Source: Haematospirillum sp. H1815
GTDB lineage: Bacteria > Pseudomonadota > Alphaproteobacteria > Rhodospirillales > Rhodospirillaceae
NCBI RefSeq assembly: GCF_012102705.1
Contig: NZ_JAAVTA010000001.1
Location: 62,001 to 126,000 of the forward strand
Direction: 5' to 3'
DNA length: 64,000 nt
A program made the translations under genes and the position numbers. Under the pieces are notes generated by a model that saw only the letters and a program-made list of their open reading frames with translations, was not told where the DNA came from and searched no databases. This document shows, one piece after another, positions 8,308-16,168 of this stretch (position 1 is its first letter; each line of letters starts with the position of its first letter).

Positions 8308-10407
8308 ATGATGGATCTTGATGATGCGATCGACTTTCTGCCCGAGCCAGCCGGTACCGGCGTTGCTGCGGATGGATTGATACCGCTTCCGGCAGAAACA
8401 GATCCTTCCATGCAGGATGCATGGAAGGTCTTGGTTGTTGATGATGACGTCGAGGTTCATCATATCACACGTATTATTTTCAGCGATTTCAGTTTCCGTA
8501 GTCGTCCTGTCCGGATGCTGTCAGCGTACTCGGCCCGTCAGGCTGTCTCTCTCCTCGAGCAGAACCGCGATGTTGCGCTGATGCTTCTTGATGTTGTCAT
8601 GGAAACCGAGAATTCGGGCCTGGAACTTGTCTCGCATGTTCGTGACATCATGAAGCTGGATGCCATGCGTATTGTGCTGCGGACCGGACAGCCCGGGCAG
8701 GCCCCGGAGCGGGATGTCGTGATGCGTTACGACATCAATGACTACAAGTCGAAGACAGAGCTGACGGCCCAGAAATTATTGACCCTGACCATTTCGGCAT
8801 TGCGTGCCTATGAGGCTATCGAGGCACTGGAAGACAGCCGTCGTGTTCTGGCTGACAGCAATGTGGCGCTGGAGCAGATGGTGGAGGAGAGAACGCGGGC
8901 CTTGTCGGCAAGCGAGGCTCATTACCGTGCGGTTCTTGATGCTGTTCCGGAAGGCGTTCTGGTCACGGATGACCAAGGTGCCATTCTTTCAGCAAGTCCT
9001 GCTGCCGCAGCTATTTTTCGTTCATCTTCCTTGGTTCACAATGGCCTTTCGCTGAAGGATCTGGTTGCTCCTCCGCATAGTACGGATGTTCTGCGTACCT
9101 TCGCCGAGTGCCGTGCCGGTCGTGTTATGCCGCAGCAATGGACAGAAGCCAGTGAGGTGACTGGGCAGCGTCTGGATGGGTCTGTCTTCCCGATGGATCT
9201 GTCCATCAGCCGTATGGAGCATCAGGGCATTCTGGAATTCGTTGCAACCGTGCGTGACGTGACCCAGCGCCACCAGTATCAGGAAACCCTGCGTCAGGCC
9301 CGCTTGGATGCCGAGCAGGCAGCGCGGGCAAAATCGGATTTTCTGGCTGTCATGAGCCATGAAATCCGGACTCCCCTGAACGGCATTCTTGGTATGGCCC
9401 AGATTTTGCGCGACGATCTGGATGACGAACACTTGAAGGAACTGTCCGACCTGATTTTGCGATCCGGTGAATCCCTGCTGAAAGTTCTGAATGACATTCT
9501 GGATTTTTCCAAGCTGGAGTCGGGACACTTTGATCTGGAAACAGTACGTTTCGTGCCCCGTGACATGATCCGCGATGTAATGGCGTTGATGGCAGGCGCT
9601 GCTGCCGAGAGGGATATCAGTCTGTCATGGGATGCCGAAGGGCCTGTTGATCTTCCGGTCTTTGGCGATCCATCCCGGCTGCGGCAGGTGTTGCTCAATC
9701 TTTTGTCAAATGCCCTCAAGTTTACAGAAAAGGGATATGTGTGTCTGCATGCGGAAGCCGCTGTTGTTCCTGCAGAGGGGGAGCATGCTGATGATGATTA
9801 TGGATCCATGTTGCTGGATCTCCGTGTTGTGGACAGCGGCATTGGCATTCCGGATGAACAGCTCGATCGTTTGTTCGAACACTTCTCGCAAGCAGACAGT
9901 TCCATTTCCCGGCGTTTCGGGGGTACGGGTCTGGGGCTGGCCATTTGCCGAAAGATAGTTGGTGCGATGAATGGCCGTATTACTGTGCACAGCCAGGAAG
10001 GGCAGGGATCATCCTTTACAGTTCGGGTCATGCTGCCGTGTGCTCCGACAGTGGATAGCAACCTTGATCGCGTAGAGGGGGCAGATGGTCGCTCCCATAC
10101 CTTGGACTATACGATCCTTGATCACCTTGATCGTGCTCTTGGTTCCGAGCAGGTGGACGTGTTGCTGGGTATTTTCCTGGATGATGTCCGGGCCCTGTGT
10201 GGTGGTGCAGACGCCAAGAATGGCACGTTGTCTGTTGCCGATCTTCAGCTGACAGCCCGTCGTATGGGGTGTCAGAAACTGGCAGAACTTCTGGTTGCTG
10301 GTGGTTCGGATGGAGCTGTGTTGAGGCAGGCTCTTGATGAAACGCTGGCCGCGTTGGCCCTGCGTGGCAAGCAGCGATCCGATCTTTCTCCGCTCACACA
10401 TATGTGA
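8308..10407 (+). CDS. Receiver-PAS-histidine kinase with degenerate C-terminal Hpt-like region
   Basis: A cytoplasmic kinase of 699 residues. Residues 38-165 form a receiver of the kind normally paired with DUF3369 (LVVDDDVEVHH, LLLDVVMETENSG, LRTGQPGQAPE, YDINDYKSKTELT). A coiled linker, a PAS domain (about 205-330) and a HisKA domain with His351 in MSHEIRTPLNG follow. The HATPase domain has an N-box near 465, DSGIGIP near 509 and GGTGLGL near 538. The last 90 residues resemble an Hpt helix bundle but read LQLTARRMGCQKL, where the phospho-accepting His is missing. I chose 8308 because the 45 residues before it show no domain. No response regulator gene is adjacent. Confidence 0.88.
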   Translation: MMDLDDAIDFLPEPAGTGVAADGLIPLPAETDPSMQDAWKVLVVDDDVEVHHITRIIFSDFSFRSRPVRMLSAYSARQAVSLLEQNRDVALMLLDVVMETENSGLELVSHVRDIMKLDAMRIVLRTGQPGQAPERDVVMRYDINDYKSKTELTAQKLLTLTISALRAYEAIEALEDSRRVLADSNVALEQMVEERTRALSASEAHYRAVLDAVPEGVLVTDDQGAILSASPAAAAIFRSSSLVHNGLSLKDLVAPPHSTDVLRTFAECRAGRVMPQQWTEASEVTGQRLDGSVFPMDLSISRMEHQGILEFVATVRDVTQRHQYQETLRQARLDAEQAARAKSDFLAVMSHEIRTPLNGILGMAQILRDDLDDEHLKELSDLILRSGESLLKVLNDILDFSKLESGHFDLETVRFVPRDMIRDVMALMAGAAAERDISLSWDAEGPVDLPVFGDPSRLRQVLLNLLSNALKFTEKGYVCLHAEAAVVPAEGEHADDDYGSMLLDLRVVDSGIGIPDEQLDRLFEHFSQADSSISRRFGGTGLGLAICRKIVGAMNGRITVHSQEGQGSSFTVRVMLPCAPTVDSNLDRVEGADGRSHTLDYTILDHLDRALGSEQVDVLLGIFLDDVRALCGGADAKNGTLSVADLQLTARRMGCQKLAELLVAGGSDGAVLRQALDETLAALALRGKQRSDLSPLTHM

Positions 10408-10484
10408 TCAGTGTGATCCCCTGATTTTGCTAGACTGTTGCGTCCGCGGGGAGTGCGGGTAATTTTGAGCAGGGGTGTTTCATC

Positions 10485-10745
10485 ATGAGAAATATGGCCA
10501 GAACCATGACTGTTTCGGCGGCCGCCTTTGTGATGGCGGTTGGTGCTGTTTCGCCGGCTGTTTTTGCGCAGGCTGAAATGGAAAAGTGCTACGGTATTGC
10601 TGCGGCTGGGAAGAATGACTGTGCAACAGCTACATCATCGTGTGCCGGAACATCCAAGGTAGACCGCCAGGGTGATGCTTTCATTGCTGTTCCCAAGGGA
10701 ACCTGCACCAAGATTTCCGGTGGTTCCCTTGAGCCGAAAACGTAA
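10485..10745 (+). CDS. bufA: BufA1-type bufferin precursor (DUF2282), copper-binding RiPP metallophore
   Basis: An 86-residue secreted protein. A signal peptide covers about residues 1-28 (cleavage after VFA). The mature part has four cysteines, Cys35, 46, 53 and 74, in [20 protein letters not shown] and PKGTC. This is the DUF2282 pattern of bufferins. In Caulobacter, bufferins are ribosomal peptides whose cysteines are modified by a DUF692 (MNIO) oxygenase and which buffer periplasmic copper. That function is established for relatives and inferred here. AGGGG lies nine bases before the ATG. The gene heads a four-gene operon with the oxygenase, its partner and a DoxX protein. Confidence 0.88.
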   Translation: MRNMARTMTVSAAAFVMAVGAVSPAVFAQAEMEKCYGIAAAGKNDCATATSSCAGTSKVDRQGDAFIAVPKGTCTKISGGSLEPKT

Positions 10746-10768
10746 CAGCGCGGTTCTGTCCTGTGGGT

Positions 10769-11650
10769 ATGTGGATCCCGGATGCAGGTATGGCTCCTTC
10801 TTCCATGGTTGGAATTGGGTTCAGGCCGCAGCATCATGCCGATCTTGTCAGGCTGCATCCGGGTAAAGAATTCCAGCCGGGCTGGTTGGAAATTCACCCC
10901 GAAAATTATTTGATGGAGGGTGGAGGGCTGCTGGCTGCGTTGTGTCAAGTTGCAGAACGGTGGCCCCTGTCATTTCATTCTGTAGGATTATCGCCTGGTT
11001 CATCCTGTGGCGATGACCGTGCGTTTCTCACGCGTATGCTGGCGCTATATCGCCGCTTCAATCCATGCCTGTTTTCTGTTCATCTGGCGTGGAGCACGCA
11101 TGATTCCTCCTATTTTAATGATCTTCTTCCCATGCCGCTGACGTACGAAACCCTGGACGTTGTGGTACGTAATGTCGATGTACTCCAACAGGCGCTGGGG
11201 CGGCCTATCCTGATTGAAAATCCGTCCAGTTACCTTTGGTTCCGCCACTCTGTTATCCCGGAGCCCGAGTTTCTTGCAGCCCTGGTGCATCGGACGGGGT
11301 GTAGATTGCTGCTTGATCTCAATAATGTCGTGGTCAGCTGCCATAACATGGGCTTGGATTACCAGCCGTGGATGCGGTCGTTCCCTCTCGATTTAGTGGA
11401 AGAAATTCACGTAGCCGGCCATCATCAGACTATTCTGGATGATGGCCGGACCCTGAAGATCGATGATCACGGGAGCCGTGTGTCATCTTCGGTGTGGGAT
11501 CTTTTGCGACAGGTTGTTGCGATACGTGGTGTGCTTCCAGTTCTGGTGGAGTGGGACACTAACATTCCCCCCTTGGCCACGCTTTTGGATGAAGCCGCTG
11601 TAGTACAGGATATCCTGCTTCAGGAGGACGCCCGTGCCTGTCTTTCCTGA
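10769..11650 (+). CDS. bufB: BufB, DUF692-family multinuclear non-heme iron oxygenase (MNIO)
   Basis: About 293 residues with a TIM-barrel DUF692 layout: EIHPENYL near residue 41, FHSVGLS at 69-75, FSVHLAWS, LIENPSSYLW, LLLDLNNVVVS, EIHVAGHH, IDDHGSRV and VLVEWDTN. The His, Glu, Asp and Asn residues in these segments form the di/tri-iron site of MNIO enzymes. These oxidise cysteine residues of precursor peptides into heterocycles. The precursor is the gene 23 bases upstream. The start is uncertain among GTG 10763, ATG 10769 and ATG 10790, none with a strong ribosome site. Its 3' end overlaps bufC by 17 bases. Confidence 0.9.
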   Translation: MWIPDAGMAPSSMVGIGFRPQHHADLVRLHPGKEFQPGWLEIHPENYLMEGGGLLAALCQVAERWPLSFHSVGLSPGSSCGDDRAFLTRMLALYRRFNPCLFSVHLAWSTHDSSYFNDLLPMPLTYETLDVVVRNVDVLQQALGRPILIENPSSYLWFRHSVIPEPEFLAALVHRTGCRLLLDLNNVVVSCHNMGLDYQPWMRSFPLDLVEEIHVAGHHQTILDDGRTLKIDDHGSRVSSSVWDLLRQVVAIRGVLPVLVEWDTNIPPLATLLDEAAVVQDILLQEDARACLS

Positions 11651-12431
11651 TCGCCTGGCCCCGTCCTGGGCGGATTTGCAGTCGTACTTTGCCAAGGTTC
11701 TTCTTGGGCAGAACGACACCTTGCATCACCTTGATGAATGGCTGGAAGGGCCGGGGCTGTCTGTTCACCGGAATACGATTCTGTTCGGTCAACTTGATGC
11801 CATGGCTGCTGTTTTTCCAGCTGTGCGCCGCTTGGTTGGCGCAGATTGCTTCCAAGGCTTGGTTCGGGCCTTTTTCAGGGCCCATCCCGTTCATGTTCCG
11901 TGCCTGGTTGATGCTGGAGAGGGGTTTCCTGCATTCCTGGGCGGGCAGGAAAGTCTGTCTGCCATGCCCTGGCTGGTCGATGTGGCTGCCCTTGAATGGG
12001 AATGTCATCGTGTCAGCCGGCATGCGGAAAGCCCGAATCTTGACCCTGCCAGTCTGTCTGGTCTTAATCCTGCGTTTATTGACGATCTTGTCTTTGTCCC
12101 TCGTGCGGCTTCGTGCCTGTTCTCATCTTTGTGGCCGGTCAATACCATTCGGCTGGCCAACATGGTGCCGTGCGCAGATCAGGATGTTGCCACTGTTTCC
12201 CTTGGCGATGGGCCCGAATTTTTGTTGCTGGTGCGGCCTGGCAGTAAGGTTCTGGTGGAACATATTGGCCAGCCTGGGTCTGTATTCCTGCAGCGGTGCT
12301 TTTCCGGTGAGCGTTTCGGACAGGCTGCATCGGGTACCTTGGCATTGCATCCAGACTTTGACCTGCAGGCTTTCCTGATCAGGGCGCTGGGCGGGCAATG
12401 GTTCGCCGGAGTCCGGTCTTCGGGAGAGTGA
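11634..12431 (+). CDS. bufC: BufC, DUF2063-type partner of the MNIO enzyme
   Basis: A 265-residue protein of the DUF2063 family, often labelled putative DNA-binding domain protein. The N-terminal half (LSVHRNTILFGQLDAMAAVFP, in part; RLVGADCFQGLVRAFF) is helical and matches the family core. The C-terminal half is a beta-rich domain. In bufferin and other MNIO pathways this protein acts as the recognition partner that delivers the precursor to the oxygenase, so a DNA-binding role is unlikely. The GTG start at 11634 has a perfect CAGGAGG six bases upstream, inside the end of bufB. The 17-base overlap implies translational coupling and stoichiometric synthesis. Confidence 0.85.
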   Translation: MPVFPDRLAPSWADLQSYFAKVLLGQNDTLHHLDEWLEGPGLSVHRNTILFGQLDAMAAVFPAVRRLVGADCFQGLVRAFFRAHPVHVPCLVDAGEGFPAFLGGQESLSAMPWLVDVAALEWECHRVSRHAESPNLDPASLSGLNPAFIDDLVFVPRAASCLFSSLWPVNTIRLANMVPCADQDVATVSLGDGPEFLLLVRPGSKVLVEHIGQPGSVFLQRCFSGERFGQAASGTLALHPDFDLQAFLIRALGGQWFAGVRSSGE

Positions 12432-12434
12432 AAG

Positions 12435-12908
12435 ATGGTTGTTTTTGCAGATCACCTTATACGCGCATGGTATGGTGGCTTGGGTCTTGTTGCGCGGTGT
12501 CCTGAATGGGTTCCGGTTCTGTGCGCCCGTGTTGGGATAGCTGGAATATTCTGGCGATCCGGAAGGACAAAGGTTGATGGATGGTCTGTGACAGACCAAA
12601 CTATCTTTTTGTTCCGGGAAGAATACAGATTACCGCTGTTGTCCGCTGAGATGGCGGCTTATATGGCTGCTTGGGCCGAGCATATTTTGCCGGTTCTGCT
12701 TGTTCTGGGTCTTGCGACCCGCGTGGGGGCTTTGGGTTTGTTGGGTATGACCTTGATCATCCAAGTTTTTGTCTACCCGAATTTATGGCCTGATCATGCG
12801 ACATGGGCAGCAGCCCTGTTGCTGATTATCATGCGCGGACCCGGCCCTGTTTCAATTGATCACGGTCTTTCTTGTTATTTTTTCCGGCGTATACATGATG
12901 AACCCTGA
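12435..12908 (+). CDS. bufD: BufD, DoxX-family membrane protein of the bufferin operon
   Basis: A 157-residue integral membrane protein with about four membrane segments. IFWRSGRTKVDGW, FREEYRLPLL and AEHILPVLLVLGLATRVGA are DoxX family signatures. It begins three bases after bufC, so it belongs to the same transcript. DoxX proteins are frequent last members of bufferin operons. Their role is not settled; quinone-linked redox chemistry or assistance in peptide maturation has been suggested for the wider family. After it comes a 130-base gap without a clear terminator. Confidence 0.85.
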   Translation: MVVFADHLIRAWYGGLGLVARCPEWVPVLCARVGIAGIFWRSGRTKVDGWSVTDQTIFLFREEYRLPLLSAEMAAYMAAWAEHILPVLLVLGLATRVGALGLLGMTLIIQVFVYPNLWPDHATWAAALLLIIMRGPGPVSIDHGLSCYFFRRIHDEP

Positions 12909-13037
12909 TCAAGGGTATGCGGACCAACTCTTTTCCAGCAAAAGAATTCTCTTTCGTCTTTAATATGTATTTTTGTTACCGTTAGATGATGTTGTAGGCG
13001 TATCTGTGTCCGCTTGGCTGTGGGAAAGGCCGTTCCC

Positions 13038-15785
13038 GTGCGCCAGAACAGGTCTGTGATTGTTATCATGCTTTCTGCCTTGGGCCTTCTTGTCCTGTGG
13101 ACAATCTGGTTCGAGTGGCAGAGCCATGGCCGTGCGCTGGAATCATCGCGCCGGGAGGCCGTGGCGATGGTTGGGGCGTCTGCGGCGGCTCTTTCGTCTT
13201 CCCTGCGGGCGGTCGATGTGGCCCTGATCTCGGCGCTGTCTGTTCTGGAGGCAGGCAGTTTTGACGTTCAGTCACGCTATGCCAGCATTGTATCCCAGTT
13301 ACGCCGCCATGCCATGTCTACTCCTGCAATTGATGATATCCTGGTCTTTGACCAGAATGGTGATGTTGTTTTTCACAGTGGTTACGACATTCTTCCCCGT
13401 CTCAATGTTGCAGACCGGCAGTATTTTCGTTTCTTTGCTGATGGGTTGAACGAAGGCAATGACGTCCTGTTTGTCGGCGACCCCGTAACCGGCCGTATCA
13501 GCGGCGAATGGTTTATTGCCATGGCGCGCCGTTTGTCCAGTCCTGACGGGGCGTTTTCCGGGGTAATCCTTGCAACAGTCGGGACGGTCCCTCTTGCATC
13601 GCATGTTCGCTATCTTGCCTCACGAACCGGGGCGTCTGTTGTCCTTGTGACAGGAACGGGTGCGGTGGTTGAGGCCGAAGTACCTCCCCAGCGCAACAAC
13701 TGGACAGGGCGCAAGGTGTATAGCCTCCCTCTGGGCCCATTGCCGGTAGAAGAGTCCCTGCTGGTCGATACTGTTCTTGAGGATGAACAGTGGATGACGG
13801 TCATCCGCCGGGTCGAGGATTTGCCGTTGGCCCTGATTTTGTCCCGGCCATGGTCGGTTGCCTTGGCAGAGTGGTACAGCACCCTTGTACGGGAACTGTT
13901 TCTTCTTTTCGGAGCATTGGTCGCCCTGTCCCTGCTGTGGTGGCCACTTTCCCGGGCCATTGCAGATCGTAACCGTCTGTTCGAGCTGTCTCCGGATCCG
14001 GTGTGCATTCTGGATCCAGAGGGTGCTTTTGTGTCGGTCAATCCTGCGTGGGGATATGTGCTGGGGGTAGAACCGGGCAGTCTGCTCCGCAGGTTGTTAT
14101 CGGATTTTGTTGTTTCCGATGACCGCAAGGCATTTCATGATGTTGTCGCCCGTTTGATCGAGGGGGCAAGGGTTGAGGAATTTGTTGTTCATGTGACGGG
14201 GGCAGGGGGTAGCAAGACGCCCCTGTCCTTTACGGCGGTTAGTGACAGTGCCGGTATTTTCGCGATAGCCCGTAACATCAGCCGCCGCCTTTCGGCTGAA
14301 AGTGCCTTGCGGCAAAGCGAGCAAAGGTTCCGGGATGTTGCTGAAGCATCAGGGGAATTTGTTTGGGAAGTTGATGCGGCCGGTTGTATCGTCTTTGTGA
14401 CGGAGCGCGTGCAGGGTGTTCTTGGTTATCGACCGCCCGATATGAAGGGCTGTCTGTTTGTCTCTTTCATGCGTGGAGAGACCCGGAGGTTTCTTGAGTC
14501 CTCCCTGGGTCGTTTGACAGGATTCCGGATGGAAGCGGATGCTTCACGAGCCGATGGAACATCTGTTCGCTTACGTTTGTCCGGACTTCCCATTCTGGCA
14601 GAGGATGGCCATCTGAATGGATTCCGGGGAACAGCCCTGGACATTACGGAAAGCTACTTGGCCCGGCAGGCGCTGCAGGACAGTGAGGAGCGGTTTCGTA
14701 CCATTGTTAATACCGTTGTTGATGGGATTATAACAATCAACGAGCGAGGCATGGTTCTGTCTGTCAACCCTGCGGCAGAAAGAATGTTTGGTTATACGGC
14801 GGCCGATATGATGGGCCACGATGTATCCATGCTGATGCCAGAGTCTTATGCAGCTCATCATGGGCAGTATATTGCCGATTATCTGGAGCACGGTGTTCCC
14901 AAGGCTATCGGGATGGTGCGCGAGCTGGAGGCTCTGCGAAAGGACGGAGAGCTTTTTCCCATTGAACTGGCGGTCAGTGAAGTCTGGATTGGTGGTGTTC
15001 GTCTCTTTATTGGTGTAGTGCGTGATATTTCTGAGCGCAAGCGTGTGGAGAGAATGAAAAGTGAGTTTGTGTCTACAGTCAGTCACGAATTAAGAACGCC
15101 CTTGACGTCAATCCGTGGATCACTGGGGCTGGTTGGTGCCGGTGCGGCCGGTGTTCTTCCAGAGAAGGCGAGTGAGCTGATCCATATTGCCCATTCAAAC
15201 TGTGAGCGTCTTATCCGCTTGGTCAATGACATTCTGGATATCCAGAAGATAGAAGCAGGGCGCATGGTCTTTGACATGCAGATTATTGATTTATCTGATG
15301 TTATAAGGCGATCCATTACGGATAACGAGGCTTTTGCCAACCAGTACAAGGTCAAGGTTATTGCGGCGGCTTTACCAGACCATGTCATGGTACATGGGGA
15401 CAGGGACCGGCTTTTCCAGGTTGTGACAAACCTTCTGTCGAATGCGGTCAAGTTTTCTCCATCTGGCGGCGCTGTCAACGTTGGCGTCCAGTTGTCGGGA
15501 TCGATGGTGCATCTGACGGTAGAGGATTTTGGGCCCGGTATTCCTGAAAGTTTTCATGACGATATTTTTCAGAAGTTTTCACAGGCCGACTCCACGGATC
15601 GCCGCGCCAAGGGGGGGACCGGGCTTGGCTTGTCTATTGCCAAGGCGATCGTCGAGCATCACGGTGGACACATTGGATTTCATTCAGTTGAAGGGCAGGG
15701 AACAACATTTTATGTTGATATTCCGGCTGTTGGTGATTCCGGGCGTGCGCAACCGACAGGACATGGCAAGGAGGGTTCATGGTGA
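13038..15785 (+). CDS. Membrane sensor histidine kinase with periplasmic Cache-like domain and three PAS domains, the third FixL-like
   Basis: About 915 residues. TM1 lies near residues 7-27, a periplasmic PDC/Cache-type domain at 40-270 and TM2 near 285-305. Three PAS domains follow (about 315-425, 435-540, 555-670), then HisKA (VSHELRTPLTS) and HATPase (NLLSNAVKFS, EDFGPGIPE, GGTGLGLS). The third PAS carries LMPESYAAHHGQYIADY, with His608 where FixL places its heme-ligand histidine, and a later IGMVRELEALRKDG. GTG 13038, with GGGAAAGG eight bases upstream, is preferred over TTG 13014. Its end overlaps the next gene, a single receiver, by seven bases, which marks that protein as its likely partner. 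Confidence 0.87.
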   Translation: MRQNRSVIVIMLSALGLLVLWTIWFEWQSHGRALESSRREAVAMVGASAAALSSSLRAVDVALISALSVLEAGSFDVQSRYASIVSQLRRHAMSTPAIDDILVFDQNGDVVFHSGYDILPRLNVADRQYFRFFADGLNEGNDVLFVGDPVTGRISGEWFIAMARRLSSPDGAFSGVILATVGTVPLASHVRYLASRTGASVVLVTGTGAVVEAEVPPQRNNWTGRKVYSLPLGPLPVEESLLVDTVLEDEQWMTVIRRVEDLPLALILSRPWSVALAEWYSTLVRELFLLFGALVALSLLWWPLSRAIADRNRLFELSPDPVCILDPEGAFVSVNPAWGYVLGVEPGSLLRRLLSDFVVSDDRKAFHDVVARLIEGARVEEFVVHVTGAGGSKTPLSFTAVSDSAGIFAIARNISRRLSAESALRQSEQRFRDVAEASGEFVWEVDAAGCIVFVTERVQGVLGYRPPDMKGCLFVSFMRGETRRFLESSLGRLTGFRMEADASRADGTSVRLRLSGLPILAEDGHLNGFRGTALDITESYLARQALQDSEERFRTIVNTVVDGIITINERGMVLSVNPAAERMFGYTAADMMGHDVSMLMPESYAAHHGQYIADYLEHGVPKAIGMVRELEALRKDGELFPIELAVSEVWIGGVRLFIGVVRDISERKRVERMKSEFVSTVSHELRTPLTSIRGSLGLVGAGAAGVLPEKASELIHIAHSNCERLIRLVNDILDIQKIEAGRMVFDMQIIDLSDVIRRSITDNEAFANQYKVKVIAAALPDHVMVHGDRDRLFQVVTNLLSNAVKFSPSGGAVNVGVQLSGSMVHLTVEDFGPGIPESFHDDIFQKFSQADSTDRRAKGGTGLGLSIAKAIVEHHGGHIGFHSVEGQGTTFYVDIPAVGDSGRAQPTGHGKEGSW

Positions 15786-16168
15786 CCCTGCAGCGGGTGC
15801 TTTACGTGGAAGATGACCCTGATATTCAAGCCATTGCCACCTTGGCCCTGGTCGATGTTGGAGGATTGAAGGTAACGGCCTGTTCATCGGGAGACGAGGC
15901 GTTGTCGGCTTTTCCCTCGGCAGATCCCCAGATTGTTCTTCTGGACGTTATGATGCCGGGCATGGATGGCCCGGGTACCCTGCAAGCCTTGCGGAAGCTT
16001 CCGGGCGGTGATCGTGTTCCTGTTGCTTTCATGACAGCCAAGGTCCAGTCGCACGAAGTGGCCCGCTACATTGATATGGGAGCGGCCGGCGTTATCAGCA
16101 AGCCGTTTGACCCCATGACATTGGCTGAGCAAGTCCGGACAATCTGGCAGCGCGCGGAGGGTATATGA
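15779..16168 (+). CDS. Single-domain response regulator (CheY-like receiver)
   Basis: A 129-residue stand-alone receiver: VLYVEDDPD at the N-terminus, phospho-acceptor Asp56 in LLDVMMPGMDG, a Thr in FMTAK and Lys in VISKPFDP. No output domain is present, so it relays phosphate or acts by protein contact. It starts inside the kinase gene upstream (seven-base overlap) and shares ATGA with the Hpt-receiver-GGDEF gene downstream. A kinase to receiver to Hpt phosphorelay is therefore the simplest reading. Confidence 0.93.
   Translation: MVTLQRVLYVEDDPDIQAIATLALVDVGGLKVTACSSGDEALSAFPSADPQIVLLDVMMPGMDGPGTLQALRKLPGGDRVPVAFMTAKVQSHEVARYIDMGAAGVISKPFDPMTLAEQVRTIWQRAEGI

Noticed and set aside
11634-12431. 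BufC as a DNA-binding transcription factor
   Set aside because: The DUF2063 label suggests DNA binding, but position between an MNIO oxygenase and DoxX and the 17-base overlap fit a peptide-delivery partner. No helix-turn-helix motif is visible.
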